Shown here piece after piece: positions 1 to 10,300 of a DNA stretch of 61,224 bases. Below the pieces are notes generated by a model. The model saw only the letters and a list, made by a program, of their open reading frames with translations, was not told the DNA's origin and did no database searches. Origin of the DNA: CBDFMR01 sp965249765 (GTDB lineage: Bacteria > Bacteroidota > Bacteroidia > Chitinophagales > Saprospiraceae); the NCBI GenBank assembly GCA_965249765.1, contig CBDFMR010000002.1:1-61224 (forward strand). The letters run 5' to 3'. The stretch's first letter is position 1; each line of letters begins with the position of its first letter. A program made the position numbers and the translations under genes.

Positions 1-1273
1 CGGTGTCAGTACGGTGACTGTCCAACTTGATATCTTTGATCCTTTTTTTCTGTTCGAGCCTTTTATTGGTTCTAGAGAGTGGGCTGATTTTGTCACATTC
101 ACATTTCCTGCAGGCTGGACGGCGACCTTTACTCCTCCTATTAATGGGGGAAATGGAAGTGGAGGTGGTGTCGTCTGTATGGAGGGTGGAAATGTGTTGA
201 TCACAGGAGATCCTGGTTGTGTCCTTGGTTCAACATCTACTTTTGGGCCTTTTACTGACAGAGAGACTTTTGTGTTGACGGTGGTCGCTCCGGTAGGAGC
301 CGCAGGTCCCATACCCTTCACGATTGACATTCAAGGCGATGGGGACCGATGTAATGGGCGGTGTACTGGACCAGGAGGAAACTTTGGAGTATTCAGTTCA
401 GTAGGAACTCTAGTTGAGGATCTTTGTACCATCACATGTCCCGCAGACCCTGCTCCAATAATATTACTGGTTGAGGGAGAGTGTACTGCATTTGTTACAG
501 TAAATGCTCCTGTAATTAATTTAGGTTGTGTAGCATCTTTCTTTACCGGAAATTGTGTAGAGACCATCACGAATACTACAGACCTCATCTTTGATGTAGG
601 CACTGGTGATCCTAATCCTGACCTTCAGGCAACGACTGTTAATATTCCTGTAGATCCTAAGGTATGTCCCCTAGATCCTGCCATCGTTATGATGGAAGTA
701 GAGATTTGTGTAGAGGGAGACTTCGGTAGTTCTGAGGACGAGCAGGTGGCTGTTAAGGATGAAGGTGGAAGTGATGTGACTGACGCCAATGGTGATGTAA
801 TATATGTCGGTGATGAGACTCAGGGCGATTGTAATGGTCAGTTTTGTATCACGGCAGTGCTTGATCCTGTTGATTTTTGCACTTGGGCAGCAGATGGTAT
901 GATATCTTATACCATAGACGCGGATATTGACGTAAATAATATATGTGCTTCTCAGACATTGTCTGCCAGCATTTGTATTCCTGAAGTTGCAGCAGTAGGT
1001 AGTCCTCCTTTTACCAATGACTATAATGGAACGGATAATGCATCTGACGTTTACCTTGTAGGTGTGACTACGGTTACTTTTACAATACAGGATTTTTTTG
1101 GAAATGAGACGTCTTGTACTGTTGATGTAACGGTCATTGATGACGTACCTCCTGCCATAGAGTGTCCTAGTGACATTGTCGTCACTCTTGGTCCTGGTGA
1201 GTGTGGCGCACCAGTAGGTTACGAGGTGCTTGCGACTGGAACATGTCCATTTACAGGTTTATTTCAATGTTGA
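1..1273 (+). CDS. Giant HYR-type surface protein, upstream fragment (5' end outside window)
   Basis: The reading frame is already open at base 2 and runs to a stop at 1271-1273, so the start codon lies upstream of the window. The roughly 420 visible residues are Asp/Gly/Thr/Val-rich with regularly spaced cysteines, as in secreted beta-sandwich repeat proteins. The last 80 or so residues read like a HYR (hyalin repeat) module: FTIQDFFGNETSCTVDVTV, then a short linker, then PPAIECPSDIVV. It ends abruptly inside that repeat, and fragments of similar coding follow in shifted frames up to 1780. The next long ORF (from 1781) lies in the same frame and supplies the C-terminal half. I read the two as one gene that is either broken by mutation or by errors in the assembled sequence. 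Probably exported and surface-attached through type IX secretion, judging from the downstream half. Confidence 0.65.
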   Translation, partial: GVSTVTVQLDIFDPFFLFEPFIGSREWADFVTFTFPAGWTATFTPPINGGNGSGGGVVCMEGGNVLITGDPGCVLGSTSTFGPFTDRETFVLTVVAPVGAAGPIPFTIDIQGDGDRCNGRCTGPGGNFGVFSSVGTLVEDLCTITCPADPAPIILLVEGECTAFVTVNAPVINLGCVASFFTGNCVETITNTTDLIFDVGTGDPNPDLQATTVNIPVDPKVCPLDPAIVMMEVEICVEGDFGSSEDEQVAVKDEGGSDVTDANGDVIYVGDETQGDCNGQFCITAVLDPVDFCTWAADGMISYTIDADIDVNNICASQTLSASICIPEVAAVGSPPFTNDYNGTDNASDVYLVGVTTVTFTIQDFFGNETSCTVDVTVIDDVPPAIECPSDIVVTLGPGECGAPVGYEVLATGTCPFTGLFQC

Positions 1274-1780
1274 CAAATAATCAACCATTCGATGCAGGCA
1301 AACGGAAACTTTCCTGGAGCAGTACGTTGTGGAAATGGCAACTATAACTAAGAACATGCTCAAGTTTATGATTTAGCCGCGCTGGGCGCAGTACCACCAC
1401 CGGCAATGCTTCGTCGTTGAATCTGTCGATATAGCGTTATGGGACCGAAATGATCGATTGTCAATACACCAGCAGGCAATAGACTTTAGAGTAGATTTAT
1501 ATACAATTCCTGCTGTACCAGGGCCAGGTCAGAAGTTAGATCTTGAATACAGCTACATTGATTAATACTACTACAGTCAATGCTACTTCCTCCATCAGGA
1601 AATAAGCCTTTTATGCATAATTTTACTTTCCCTACTCCAAGTGTAGTGTCGGGAACCGATATTCTTGTAATTGATATTGGGCCAGAGATCAGACTTTAGA
1701 TCTTGGTCTACCAATATTTTTTACTCCTTTGATCAATAATCTTACGAAGGCATACACAGGAGGTCCTTGCCTTACGAGCG
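1274..1780 (+). other. Frame-disrupted part of the giant surface-protein gene
   Basis: No frame stays open here, yet short stretches still read like the flanking protein when the frame is changed: one around 1620-1690 gives FTFPTP and DILVIDIG. Stop codons and frame changes come every 50 to 150 bases. This fits many small indels in a gene that was once continuous, since both flanking ORFs are in the same frame. Whether this is a pseudogene or low-quality sequence cannot be decided from the window. Confidence 0.55.
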
Positions 1781-4700
1781 TTGGGCATCAACTGCTACTG
1801 CGGACGGTGTGTATGTTCCTGCATCGGCAACTTTTTTAATTGTAGGACCTACATGGATGCAGCTAAACGCTTCCGCTTGACCCTGCGAGTGTGGCTCATA
1901 TTTGCCACCTTTCCAGACCCTGCTAATGAATATGCCAGCGGTGATATATTCCCTAGAGGTACTCATGCGCTTACTTACTATACAATGGATGAAGTAGGCA
2001 ATATGGATGAATGTTCATTTAATGTGACAGTAAATGAATTCCCTGAAGACTTACAGGTGACTTCACTAGCATGTAATGACCACGTAAATATTTCTCTAGA
2101 TCAAGGCTGTGAAGCCATCATTACTCCAGATATGATCCTCGAAGGAGGTCCATATGGTTGTTATGAAGATTATGTCGTGACGATCTCAGACATGGATAGT
2201 AGAATTAGTGTTACTGGTAATGAATCGGATGCTGTAACAGTTACAGCAGGACCCGGATGGAATGGGATGGCTGGACCATATACGGCTAAAGTTACAGATC
2301 CTAATACTGGTAATTCTTGCTGGGGTACATTTATGCTTGAAGATAAGTTTCCTGTAGCATTAGAAGGCTGTGTTGACGTTGTTCTCGTTTGTGCAGATGT
2401 GACCGATCCTCTATTGCCTGTAGGAACATCGTTAGTTGGAACGGTTTCTGGTACTGCAGCCAATGCTACTGGGATATTCAATCTAGCTACCGCTGAAGAT
2501 ATGATACCTGTTGTAGCACCTGCTGGCTCAGTTGTAATTGATATAGATGTAGTTGCTAAGATTACACATACTTGGGTAGGTGATATGGCAATAGAGTTAG
2601 AGTCTCCTGATGGTACAATTGTCAAGTTGTTGAGCGATCTTGGCCAGGACCCCGTAACCATGCCTGGCGGCTGTCGAGGAGATGATCTTGATCTTGTATT
2701 TGATGATGAAGCTGTGGATGATTACGCTACCCTTTATGGCATGTGTAGCAACAATATTCCTACTGCTGCTGGAACATTCCAGCCAGAGGAGCCATTGTCT
2801 GCTTTTGATGGTGAGACTGTTGCTGGTGATTGGGTAGTAAAGGATAAGAGACAAGGGTTTTTCTTTCACGCGGTACCATCGATGACTTTTAGTGTAATTA
2901 TTACAACTCATGATATTGAAACATATTCTGCTCCTATAGTAGCGGCTGGCGATGGATGTGGTCCTACTGTTACATGTGCTCCTCCTCAAGATGTTACTCT
3001 TAGTGCCGAGGAATGTGATGATATTTTAATAGAGAGAACTTGGACTTGTACAGATACTTATGGGAATGAGCATACTTGCTCACACCTGATAACCATCCTA
3101 AGATCTACTATTTTATCCTTCCCGATACTTGATCCACTCATTGAGTTGGATTGTGACGATCCTGTACCTGATGTGGGTGAAGGAGTAGGACCTATAATAT
3201 GCGGAACGGTTGTTAGTGCATACAGTGACCAAGTAATCCCTGCTTGCGGTGGATTATGTGGCGATGAGATATTTAAAGCGATCCGTACATGGACCATCAT
3301 TGACTGGTGTGATGCTGCGTCAGGACCTGTAACAATGACGCAAGTAATCAAGCGTACTGACAAGGAACCACCGACGATCAGCGAGATTACAGGTGACTCT
3401 CTAGTATCAGCTAATCCATGGAACTGTGTATACAGTGGACCACTACCTACGGTATGGGCGCATGATGCATGTTCTGAGTATACATCTGTATTAGTATCTG
3501 GATCTTTGGAAGATGGAAGTCCTATGGTTATTATAGGTAACAATGTATTTGATGCACCTAAGGGTACTCACGTACTTACATATACTGTTTCTGATTGCTG
3601 TGGTAATGTAACCACAAAGAATCTCAACTTTGTAGTCTTTGATGGCTCTGCTCCGACAGTAATTACGCTTCAGAATATAGTGATCAGCCTCACCTCTGAC
3701 GGTACTACCGATAGAGGCACTGGTAGAATCCATACGTATCATGTAGATAATGGAAGTTATGATGGATGTACTGGTGTATACCTTGAGGTCAGAAGACCTG
3801 CAGGAGATCCTGCTTGTGGCAATGTAAATCCAATTTTCAATCCACCTCATAACCAGAACGTCACGTATGACAACACAAACCATCCTCAGGATCATAATCG
3901 TGATTTGGATGGTGGTGCGTATGTAAAAGTATGTTGTGCTGATCTTACTGATGAAGAAGACGGAGTTAGATTTGGTATGGTGAAAGTATGGTTAAGAGTA
4001 TGGGATGATGCAGATATGGATGGTGTATATGGCTCTTCTGGAGACAACTATAATGAAGGTTGGACAGATGTAAGAGTAGAAGATAAGTCTACGCCTATCC
4101 TTATTTGTCCTCCAGATGTAGAATTGACATGTGATATGGATTATAATGATCTCGACATGACTGGTACAGCTAGGGCATTTGGTATCTGTGGAGATTTGGA
4201 TGTTTGGTACAATGATCAAGGAGGCACCAATGCATGTAATGTAGGTACTATATTCAGATTCTGGTATATAGATTTTAATGGTAATCAGATGTTAGATGGC
4301 ATTGAGGCTACAACAATTTGTGGACCACAGGAGATAACTATTGATTCACCTTATGAATTTGATGGACAGATTGACTGGCCTCGTGATCAAGTAAACAATC
4401 CACCTAACTGTGATAGAGCTCCGGGCGAGCCATCATGGAATGATACGCCTTGTAGTTTAGTAGCATGGACGCTTACGGCTAGTGATACCTTCGAGTTTGA
4501 AGATGGAGCTTGCTTCAAAGTGTTGAACTACTTTACAGTGATCGACTGGTGTCAGTTTGACGAAGACGATTGTGATTTGAATCTCATATATGAAAGTTGT
4601 GATGATGGATTGGTTCCAGGATACTGGACACATATCCAGGAAGTTAAGTACTTGGACAATGATCCTCCAGAGATGGATTGCAATGATGAGTGTTTCAATG

Positions 4701-6760
4701 TAGATGCAGCTTGTATCAATCATGAAGTCATTCTTAAGAATACTGCATTTGATGCAGGAGCGTGTGATACAGTAGTATGGCTCAAGTGGCATGTAGAAGT
4801 AGACCTTTGGGGGGATGGTATAGTAGATGTATTATTTACAAGCTTCGATGAGTCTATCCCGGGTGCTATCAGAGTACCAGTTGTACCTACAGCTAGTGGT
4901 GAAGAACTATCACTAAATCTAGGAGTACCACCGGCTAATCTTACTATACCTGGAAGTATGTACAACCATAAGGTAGTATGGAAAGTGACAGATGGTTGTG
5001 GTAATGTAACAAGCTGCAGCAGCACATTTATGGTGACTGACAAGAAAGCACCGACGCCATACTGTGTCGATGTAAGTACAGCGCTGATGGAGGGAGATCC
5101 TGGAATGGTAGAAGTATGGGCTTGTGATTTTGATCTAGGATCATATGACAATTGTTCTGATTCTGAGGATTTATGGTTTACATTTAGTGAGGTAGGACCT
5201 GGTGTAGAGTGGGTACAATCAGCTGGTGACTACGCTTATAACCTAGGACACTACTTTAACAATAGTGGACAGTTCATGAGATTATTCGAATGGCCTCACC
5301 CAGCTAATTATGTTAACGGAACATGGCATTACTGGGATGGAAGCAACTGTGAAGGACACATCTTTACAGAGTGTGGAGAAAATGAGGTGAGAATGTATGT
5401 ATGGGATGAGAAAGCCCAGCTTGCATGGAGAGGAGAAGTTGATGCTGAGATCTTTGGCGGTAACATCGACTACTGTACGATTACTATGACGATAGGTGGT
5501 GAGAACTGCGAGGGTCAAGGTAGAGAGATCGGAGGACATGTAAATACTGAATTCGGTGAAGGTGTTACTGATATCGAGATGACGAATGATGCTGATGCAC
5601 TAGGAAATCAATTCCCTGTACATCAGATGACTGATGCTGGAGATTATGTATTCGCAGACAATGTGCTAGGTATTAATTATGTATTAAGTGGAAATAGTAA
5701 TACCGATTACATGAACGGTGTAAGTACACTTGACCTCTTGATCATTCAGAAGCACATCTTGGGAATACGGCTACTAGATAGCCCATACAAGGTGATTGCA
5801 GCTGATATCAATGACAATGAGGACGTAAGTGCTACAGACTTGTTAATCTTGAGAAAGTTGATCTTGGGTGTATTCGATGAGTTACCAAGCAATGTGAGTT
5901 GGATAGCAGTTGATGCTGACCAAGTGTTTGCTGACATACTTGATCCATTCCCAGTAGATAAGTACAAGGAAGTGGACAATCTTCAAGATAATATGATGGC
6001 TGAGGATTTTGTAGCAGTCAAGATTGGAGACGTCAACCTAAGTGCTGAAGCCAATGCTCAGAGTGTAAGCTCAGAGAGTAGAAGCAATGCTAGCCTCAAG
6101 CTAGAAGTTGCTGATGCTGATATGGCAGTAGGTACAGTGAAAGTAGATGTGACAAGTGGAAACTTTGCATCTATCTATGGATACCAGTATACGATGAATC
6201 TTAATGGTGCATCATTGGTAGACGTAGAAAGTGGAGCTATCAATATGGTACATGGTGTTAACACAGCACTACTTACTGATGGAACCGTTACAATGAGTTG
6301 GAATTCAAAAGATGCAGTATCTGTAGGTACGGATGAAGTTCTCTTCACTCTAGTATTGAATGTTACTGAGTCTAAGCATATTTCAGAAATGTTATCTATC
6401 AATAGTAGAGTAACAACAGCTGAGTCATATGTTGGTGAAACATATCAGGTGCAGGGAGTTGAGTTGAGCTTGCGAGGAGGTGATGCAGTTCTCGATGGAG
6501 AGTTTGCATTGTTCCAGAATGAGCCAAACCCATTCTCAGTAACATCAACGATAGGTTTCAACTTACCAACGGCTGATGCAGCGTCGGTTACAATCTATGA
6601 TGTGACAGGAAAAGTAGTAAGAGTGATAGAAGGTGACTACGACAAAGGTTACAACGAGATAAAAGTATCTAATCGTGACCTTGGTGCAAGCGGAGTATTA
6701 TACTACCAGCTTGAGAGTGGTGACTTCACTGCTACTAAGAAGATGATAATAATCGAGTAA
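1781..6760 (+). CDS. Giant secreted multidomain protein, C-terminal part (P-domain, HYR-like, dockerin-like, cohesin-like, T9SS sorting domain)
   Basis: Residues are counted from the TTG at 1781, which is not a true start; convincing coding begins near residue 40. Residues about 213-378 resemble a proprotein-convertase P-domain (HTWVGDMAIELESPDGTIV, then SAFDGETVAGDWVVK). Several Cys-rich HYR-like modules follow. Residues about 1310-1380 hold two dockerin-like Ca-binding/helix repeats (VSTLDLLIIQKHILG; ATDLLILRKLILG). Residues about 1445-1565 look like a cohesin-type beta-sandwich. The last 85 residues are a type IX secretion C-terminal sorting domain (FALFQNEPNPFSVTSTIGF ... KKMIIIE). Such proteins cross the outer membrane by T9SS and stay on the cell surface or are released. 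The next gene is a paralogue with the same C-terminal module order. Upstream exonic continuity is lost at 1274-1780. Confidence 0.8.
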   Translation: MGINCYCGRCVCSCIGNFFNCRTYMDAAKRFRLTLRVWLIFATFPDPANEYASGDIFPRGTHALTYYTMDEVGNMDECSFNVTVNEFPEDLQVTSLACNDHVNISLDQGCEAIITPDMILEGGPYGCYEDYVVTISDMDSRISVTGNESDAVTVTAGPGWNGMAGPYTAKVTDPNTGNSCWGTFMLEDKFPVALEGCVDVVLVCADVTDPLLPVGTSLVGTVSGTAANATGIFNLATAEDMIPVVAPAGSVVIDIDVVAKITHTWVGDMAIELESPDGTIVKLLSDLGQDPVTMPGGCRGDDLDLVFDDEAVDDYATLYGMCSNNIPTAAGTFQPEEPLSAFDGETVAGDWVVKDKRQGFFFHAVPSMTFSVIITTHDIETYSAPIVAAGDGCGPTVTCAPPQDVTLSAEECDDILIERTWTCTDTYGNEHTCSHLITILRSTILSFPILDPLIELDCDDPVPDVGEGVGPIICGTVVSAYSDQVIPACGGLCGDEIFKAIRTWTIIDWCDAASGPVTMTQVIKRTDKEPPTISEITGDSLVSANPWNCVYSGPLPTVWAHDACSEYTSVLVSGSLEDGSPMVIIGNNVFDAPKGTHVLTYTVSDCCGNVTTKNLNFVVFDGSAPTVITLQNIVISLTSDGTTDRGTGRIHTYHVDNGSYDGCTGVYLEVRRPAGDPACGNVNPIFNPPHNQNVTYDNTNHPQDHNRDLDGGAYVKVCCADLTDEEDGVRFGMVKVWLRVWDDADMDGVYGSSGDNYNEGWTDVRVEDKSTPILICPPDVELTCDMDYNDLDMTGTARAFGICGDLDVWYNDQGGTNACNVGTIFRFWYIDFNGNQMLDGIEATTICGPQEITIDSPYEFDGQIDWPRDQVNNPPNCDRAPGEPSWNDTPCSLVAWTLTASDTFEFEDGACFKVLNYFTVIDWCQFDEDDCDLNLIYESCDDGLVPGYWTHIQEVKYLDNDPPEMDCNDECFNVDAACINHEVILKNTAFDAGACDTVVWLKWHVEVDLWGDGIVDVLFTSFDESIPGAIRVPVVPTASGEELSLNLGVPPANLTIPGSMYNHKVVWKVTDGCGNVTSCSSTFMVTDKKAPTPYCVDVSTALMEGDPGMVEVWACDFDLGSYDNCSDSEDLWFTFSEVGPGVEWVQSAGDYAYNLGHYFNNSGQFMRLFEWPHPANYVNGTWHYWDGSNCEGHIFTECGENEVRMYVWDEKAQLAWRGEVDAEIFGGNIDYCTITMTIGGENCEGQGREIGGHVNTEFGEGVTDIEMTNDADALGNQFPVHQMTDAGDYVFADNVLGINYVLSGNSNTDYMNGVSTLDLLIIQKHILGIRLLDSPYKVIAADINDNEDVSATDLLILRKLILGVFDELPSNVSWIAVDADQVFADILDPFPVDKYKEVDNLQDNMMAEDFVAVKIGDVNLSAEANAQSVSSESRSNASLKLEVADADMAVGTVKVDVTSGNFASIYGYQYTMNLNGASLVDVESGAINMVHGVNTALLTDGTVTMSWNSKDAVSVGTDEVLFTLVLNVTESKHISEMLSINSRVTTAESYVGETYQVQGVELSLRGGDAVLDGEFALFQNEPNPFSVTSTIGFNLPTADAASVTIYDVTGKVVRVIEGDYDKGYNEIKVSNRDLGASGVLYYQLESGDFTATKKMIIIE

Positions 6761-6781
6761 TCACTTGATTACATGATATAT

Positions 6782-6806
6782 ACCCCGCAGTCTATGTACT
6801 ACGGGG
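6782..6806 (+). terminator. Stem-loop after the first giant gene
   Basis: ACCCCG(C)AG and CTACGGGGT can pair around a short loop just 22 bases after the stop codon. There is no U-run, so this is more likely a 3'-end stabilising hairpin upstream of the true terminator at 6833-6869. Confidence 0.4.
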
Positions 6807-6832
6807 TTATATTAAAATCGGTTTTTGGGATG

Positions 6833-6869
6833 GCCTCTCTTCAATTTATTGAAGGGGGGCTTTTTTTTT
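6833..6869 (+). terminator. Rho-independent terminator
   Basis: A 12-bp stem, GCCTCTCTTCAA paired with TTGAAGGGGGGC around the loop TTTA (two G-U pairs), is followed by nine T residues. It is preceded at 6821-6833 by GTTTTTGGGATGG, which recurs exactly before the terminator of the next gene. Confidence 0.85.
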
Positions 6870-7305
6870 GAGGAATAATCCATCGTCCTTTCTGCATGGT
6901 ATTCTATCTTTTTAGATTGCACCAGTAATATGCATGCAGGTGTGTGGCATGGATCAAATTGAGAAAGCAGAGACAAATGGCAAGAATACTTATTAAAATA
7001 AAAAAAATAATTTTTTTCAATTTTACTACCTAACATATTAAACTTATTTATATTTGTCCTATCATATTAGCGAAAACTAGTATGTGTCCCCCCCCCGATT
7101 TTAAAAACCTAATGAACCTTGGCGTCAATCGTATCAGATTGTATGCCTTATTCCAACCTATATTTTAAGTTGATAATAGATCCAAAAAGCTACATGGATA
7201 TGCTGTTCATGTATTGATTTTATTAAACCCATTTGGGAGTTGGTCACAGTGTTGTTTCAGCTTCCCAAATACAGTAAAGGATTAATTAACTTAAAATTGG
7301 ATCTC
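6870..7305. other. Intergenic region between the two giant genes
   Basis: About 435 bases with no convincing ORF on either strand. It is AT-rich and includes a run of nine C residues at 7088-7096. It must hold the promoter of the following gene, but I could not pick out an unambiguous -33/-7 pair. Confidence 0.5.
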
Positions 7306-10300
7306 ATGAAAAAAACGAATTTTACGTTTTTGAAATGGCAGAAAGAGACCTTCTTACCGTTTCTAATGATCATGGTACTGAGTATGATTGGGAGTAATGT
7401 GCATGCACAATGCTCTCTTGGTTGTAACGGTACCATCAACGTAGGCCTTGACAATTTAATTTGTCAGGCTGAGATTACACCAGCTATGATGCTCAATGAC
7501 CAGATGACTACATGCCCAGGTGGCATTTATGAGGTCATAGTAAGCGAGCCTAATGGCACTGTGATACCTACTTCACCTATAGTGACAGCTGATTATATCG
7601 GTTGGACACTTACCGTCTCTGTAAGAGACATAAACTCCACAAACTCTTGTTGGGGCTATGCACTTATAGAGGACAAGATGCCACCCATCATCGAGTGTCC
7701 GGTAGCACCGAATGATACTATCACGATGCCTTGTTACAATGTGGCTGACTACTTTCCGGTTATCACAGACAATTGTGATACACATCCAGATACCATACTA
7801 TTAAATGAGTATGTAGACGCCAATGATTGCAATGGTATCTATCCTGATAGTGTATTGAAAGTTGTAACTAGAGTCTACCAAGCAATAGATGACTATGGCA
7901 ATGTATCTAACATATGTACTATTCATATACGAGTAGTAAGATTAGATAGTCTCAATGCGCCTCTTGTAAATTGTCCGGAGAGCATTCAACTGCCCAATGC
8001 ATTGGAGTGTGACGGAGTTTATCCTGTTATAACTGATGGGCCCTATGCAGGACATCCGCATCCGTCATATACAGGTGCGCCATTCCTAGATCAAGATGGT
8101 GATTTACTTACCATAGATGATCAAACCCTGCTCTGGCCGGATCCGGATCTATATTGTAATATTCTTGTGGTTTTCACTGACCTTGAGTTGCCTCCGATAG
8201 GATGTGTAGCGAAAATAATGAGGACATGGAATATTATTGAATGGTCCTGTGAAAATCCTCAAAGATCAAGAGTTTGTGTTCAAATCATTGAAATAGTTGA
8301 TGAAGATGGACCTGAATTTGATTGCCCTGATGACATGACAGTAACTACGAATGTCTTTGGCGATTACAATTCTCCGATACATGGTCCTGTAACTTGTGCT
8401 GCAAATGTGTGGTTGCCGCCAGTATCTCCAGTAGATGCTTGTGACAACAACCCGATCCATGTTGATATAACTTATCCAGGAGGTATATTAACAAATCAAA
8501 ATGGGGGTTATGCTGAATTGCCTTTAGGAGTTAATATTGTTACCTATACTGTCTACGATGGATGTTATAACTCTACGTATTGTTCATTTGAAGTTCTCGT
8601 AGAGGACAACACACCTCCTACACCTGTTTGTGATCAACATACTGCGGTAAGTGTAAGTACCAATGGTGTAGCATATGTATATGCAAGTACATTTGATGAT
8701 GGTAGTTATGATGATTGTGCGATAGATTGCATCGTTGCGAGAAGAATGACCCCTGAGCCATGCGAGTGTGAGGTACCATATTTTGGTGGATTTGATTACA
8801 TGGGAGAGTATAATGGACACCATTATTACTTATCACATCTACCTTATGATAGACTGGTTGCACAGAGGAAAGCACAAGCTTTAGGTGGGACGATGGCGAT
8901 TACCAGATCCGGAGCTGAATTTAACTGGGTGCATACAGAAGTACAGGACATATTTAGCAGTGACGCATATTGGTTGGGGGTAGAGAGAGTAAACTCTGCA
9001 AATAATAATTCTGGTTTTAGATGGCTCAATGGACAGACAATCTCGTACAGCAACTGGGCAGCTGGTGAGCCTAACAATGCAGGAGGAATTGAAGATTGTG
9101 TTGAAGTAATGCCTAATGGTGAATGGAGCGATGTACCATCATCAGAAAGAATGAGATTTGTTCTCGAGTTGGATGACATCTGTGGATTTAGTGATTATGT
9201 GCCATTCTGTTGTGAAGACATAGGTGATGAAGATGTAATGGTTGTATTTAGAGTCATTGATGTTTTTGGAAATTACAATGACTGTATGGTCAGTGTTGAG
9301 GTTCAAGATAAGTTGCCTCCAGTGATCACCTGCCCTCCTGATGAAACTGTAAGCTGTGATTCTGATTTTGACCTGGATCATTTGAGTGATTACTTTGGAG
9401 AAGCGACCGCAGTAGATAACTGTAATGTGATTATCGACGAGACCAATGATCCTGATTTTAACCAGTGCAACATAGGAACGATCACTCGTACTTTTACGGC
9501 AACAGACCCAGGAGGTCGTACAGACGTATGCGAGCAGGTTATTACATTTGTAAATTATGACCCATTTGATGAGGACGATATACAATGGCCTTCAGACGTA
9601 AACCTGGAGGGTTGTGCTGATCCAACAACTGGAAATTTCCACCCTGATTTTACAGGTTGGCCTATTTTTCATGAGGACGAGTGTGATCTAGTGGGCGCCA
9701 ATTGGGATGATCAGTATTTCCCATTCAATAATACCAATGGAGACGCTTGTTTCAAGATACTCAGAACATGGCAAGTGATTGACTGGTGTCAGTTTGTGAA
9801 TGGTCAATTACCTTACAACCAACCATTCCAGTACATACAGATCATTAAGGTTAACAATACGGTAGATCCTACTTTCGAGGGCGATCCTTGTCAACCAAAA
9901 TCAGTATGTACATTCGATCCTTCATGTTCCGGGGGATTTATTGAACTCATTGCAGAAGCTACAGATGACTGCACCGATCTATTAGATTGGTCTGCAGAAA
10001 TTGATATTAATGATGACGGCTCTTTCGACAATGCCTACTACAGATCAGGAACAGATACAATAGCAGATGCAAGTGGTGTTTATCCAGTTGGATGGCACTC
10101 AGTACTATGGACATTTGAAGACAAGTGTGGAAACAAGATTTCATGCGAGCAACCATTCCATATATTTAATTGTAAGGCTCCTACACCTTACCTTATCAAT
10201 GGATTGGCTGTTGACTTGATGCCAGTGGATACGGATAATGACAATATTCCAGACTGGGGTATGGTAGAGATCTGGGCCAATGATTTTGATCAAGGAAGTA

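Noticed and set aside
331..603. Minus-strand ORFs opposite the two giant genes (90 to 163 codons)
   Set aside because: They mirror the low-complexity coding of the plus strand, have no recognisable domains, no start context, and overlap a well-supported gene completely.
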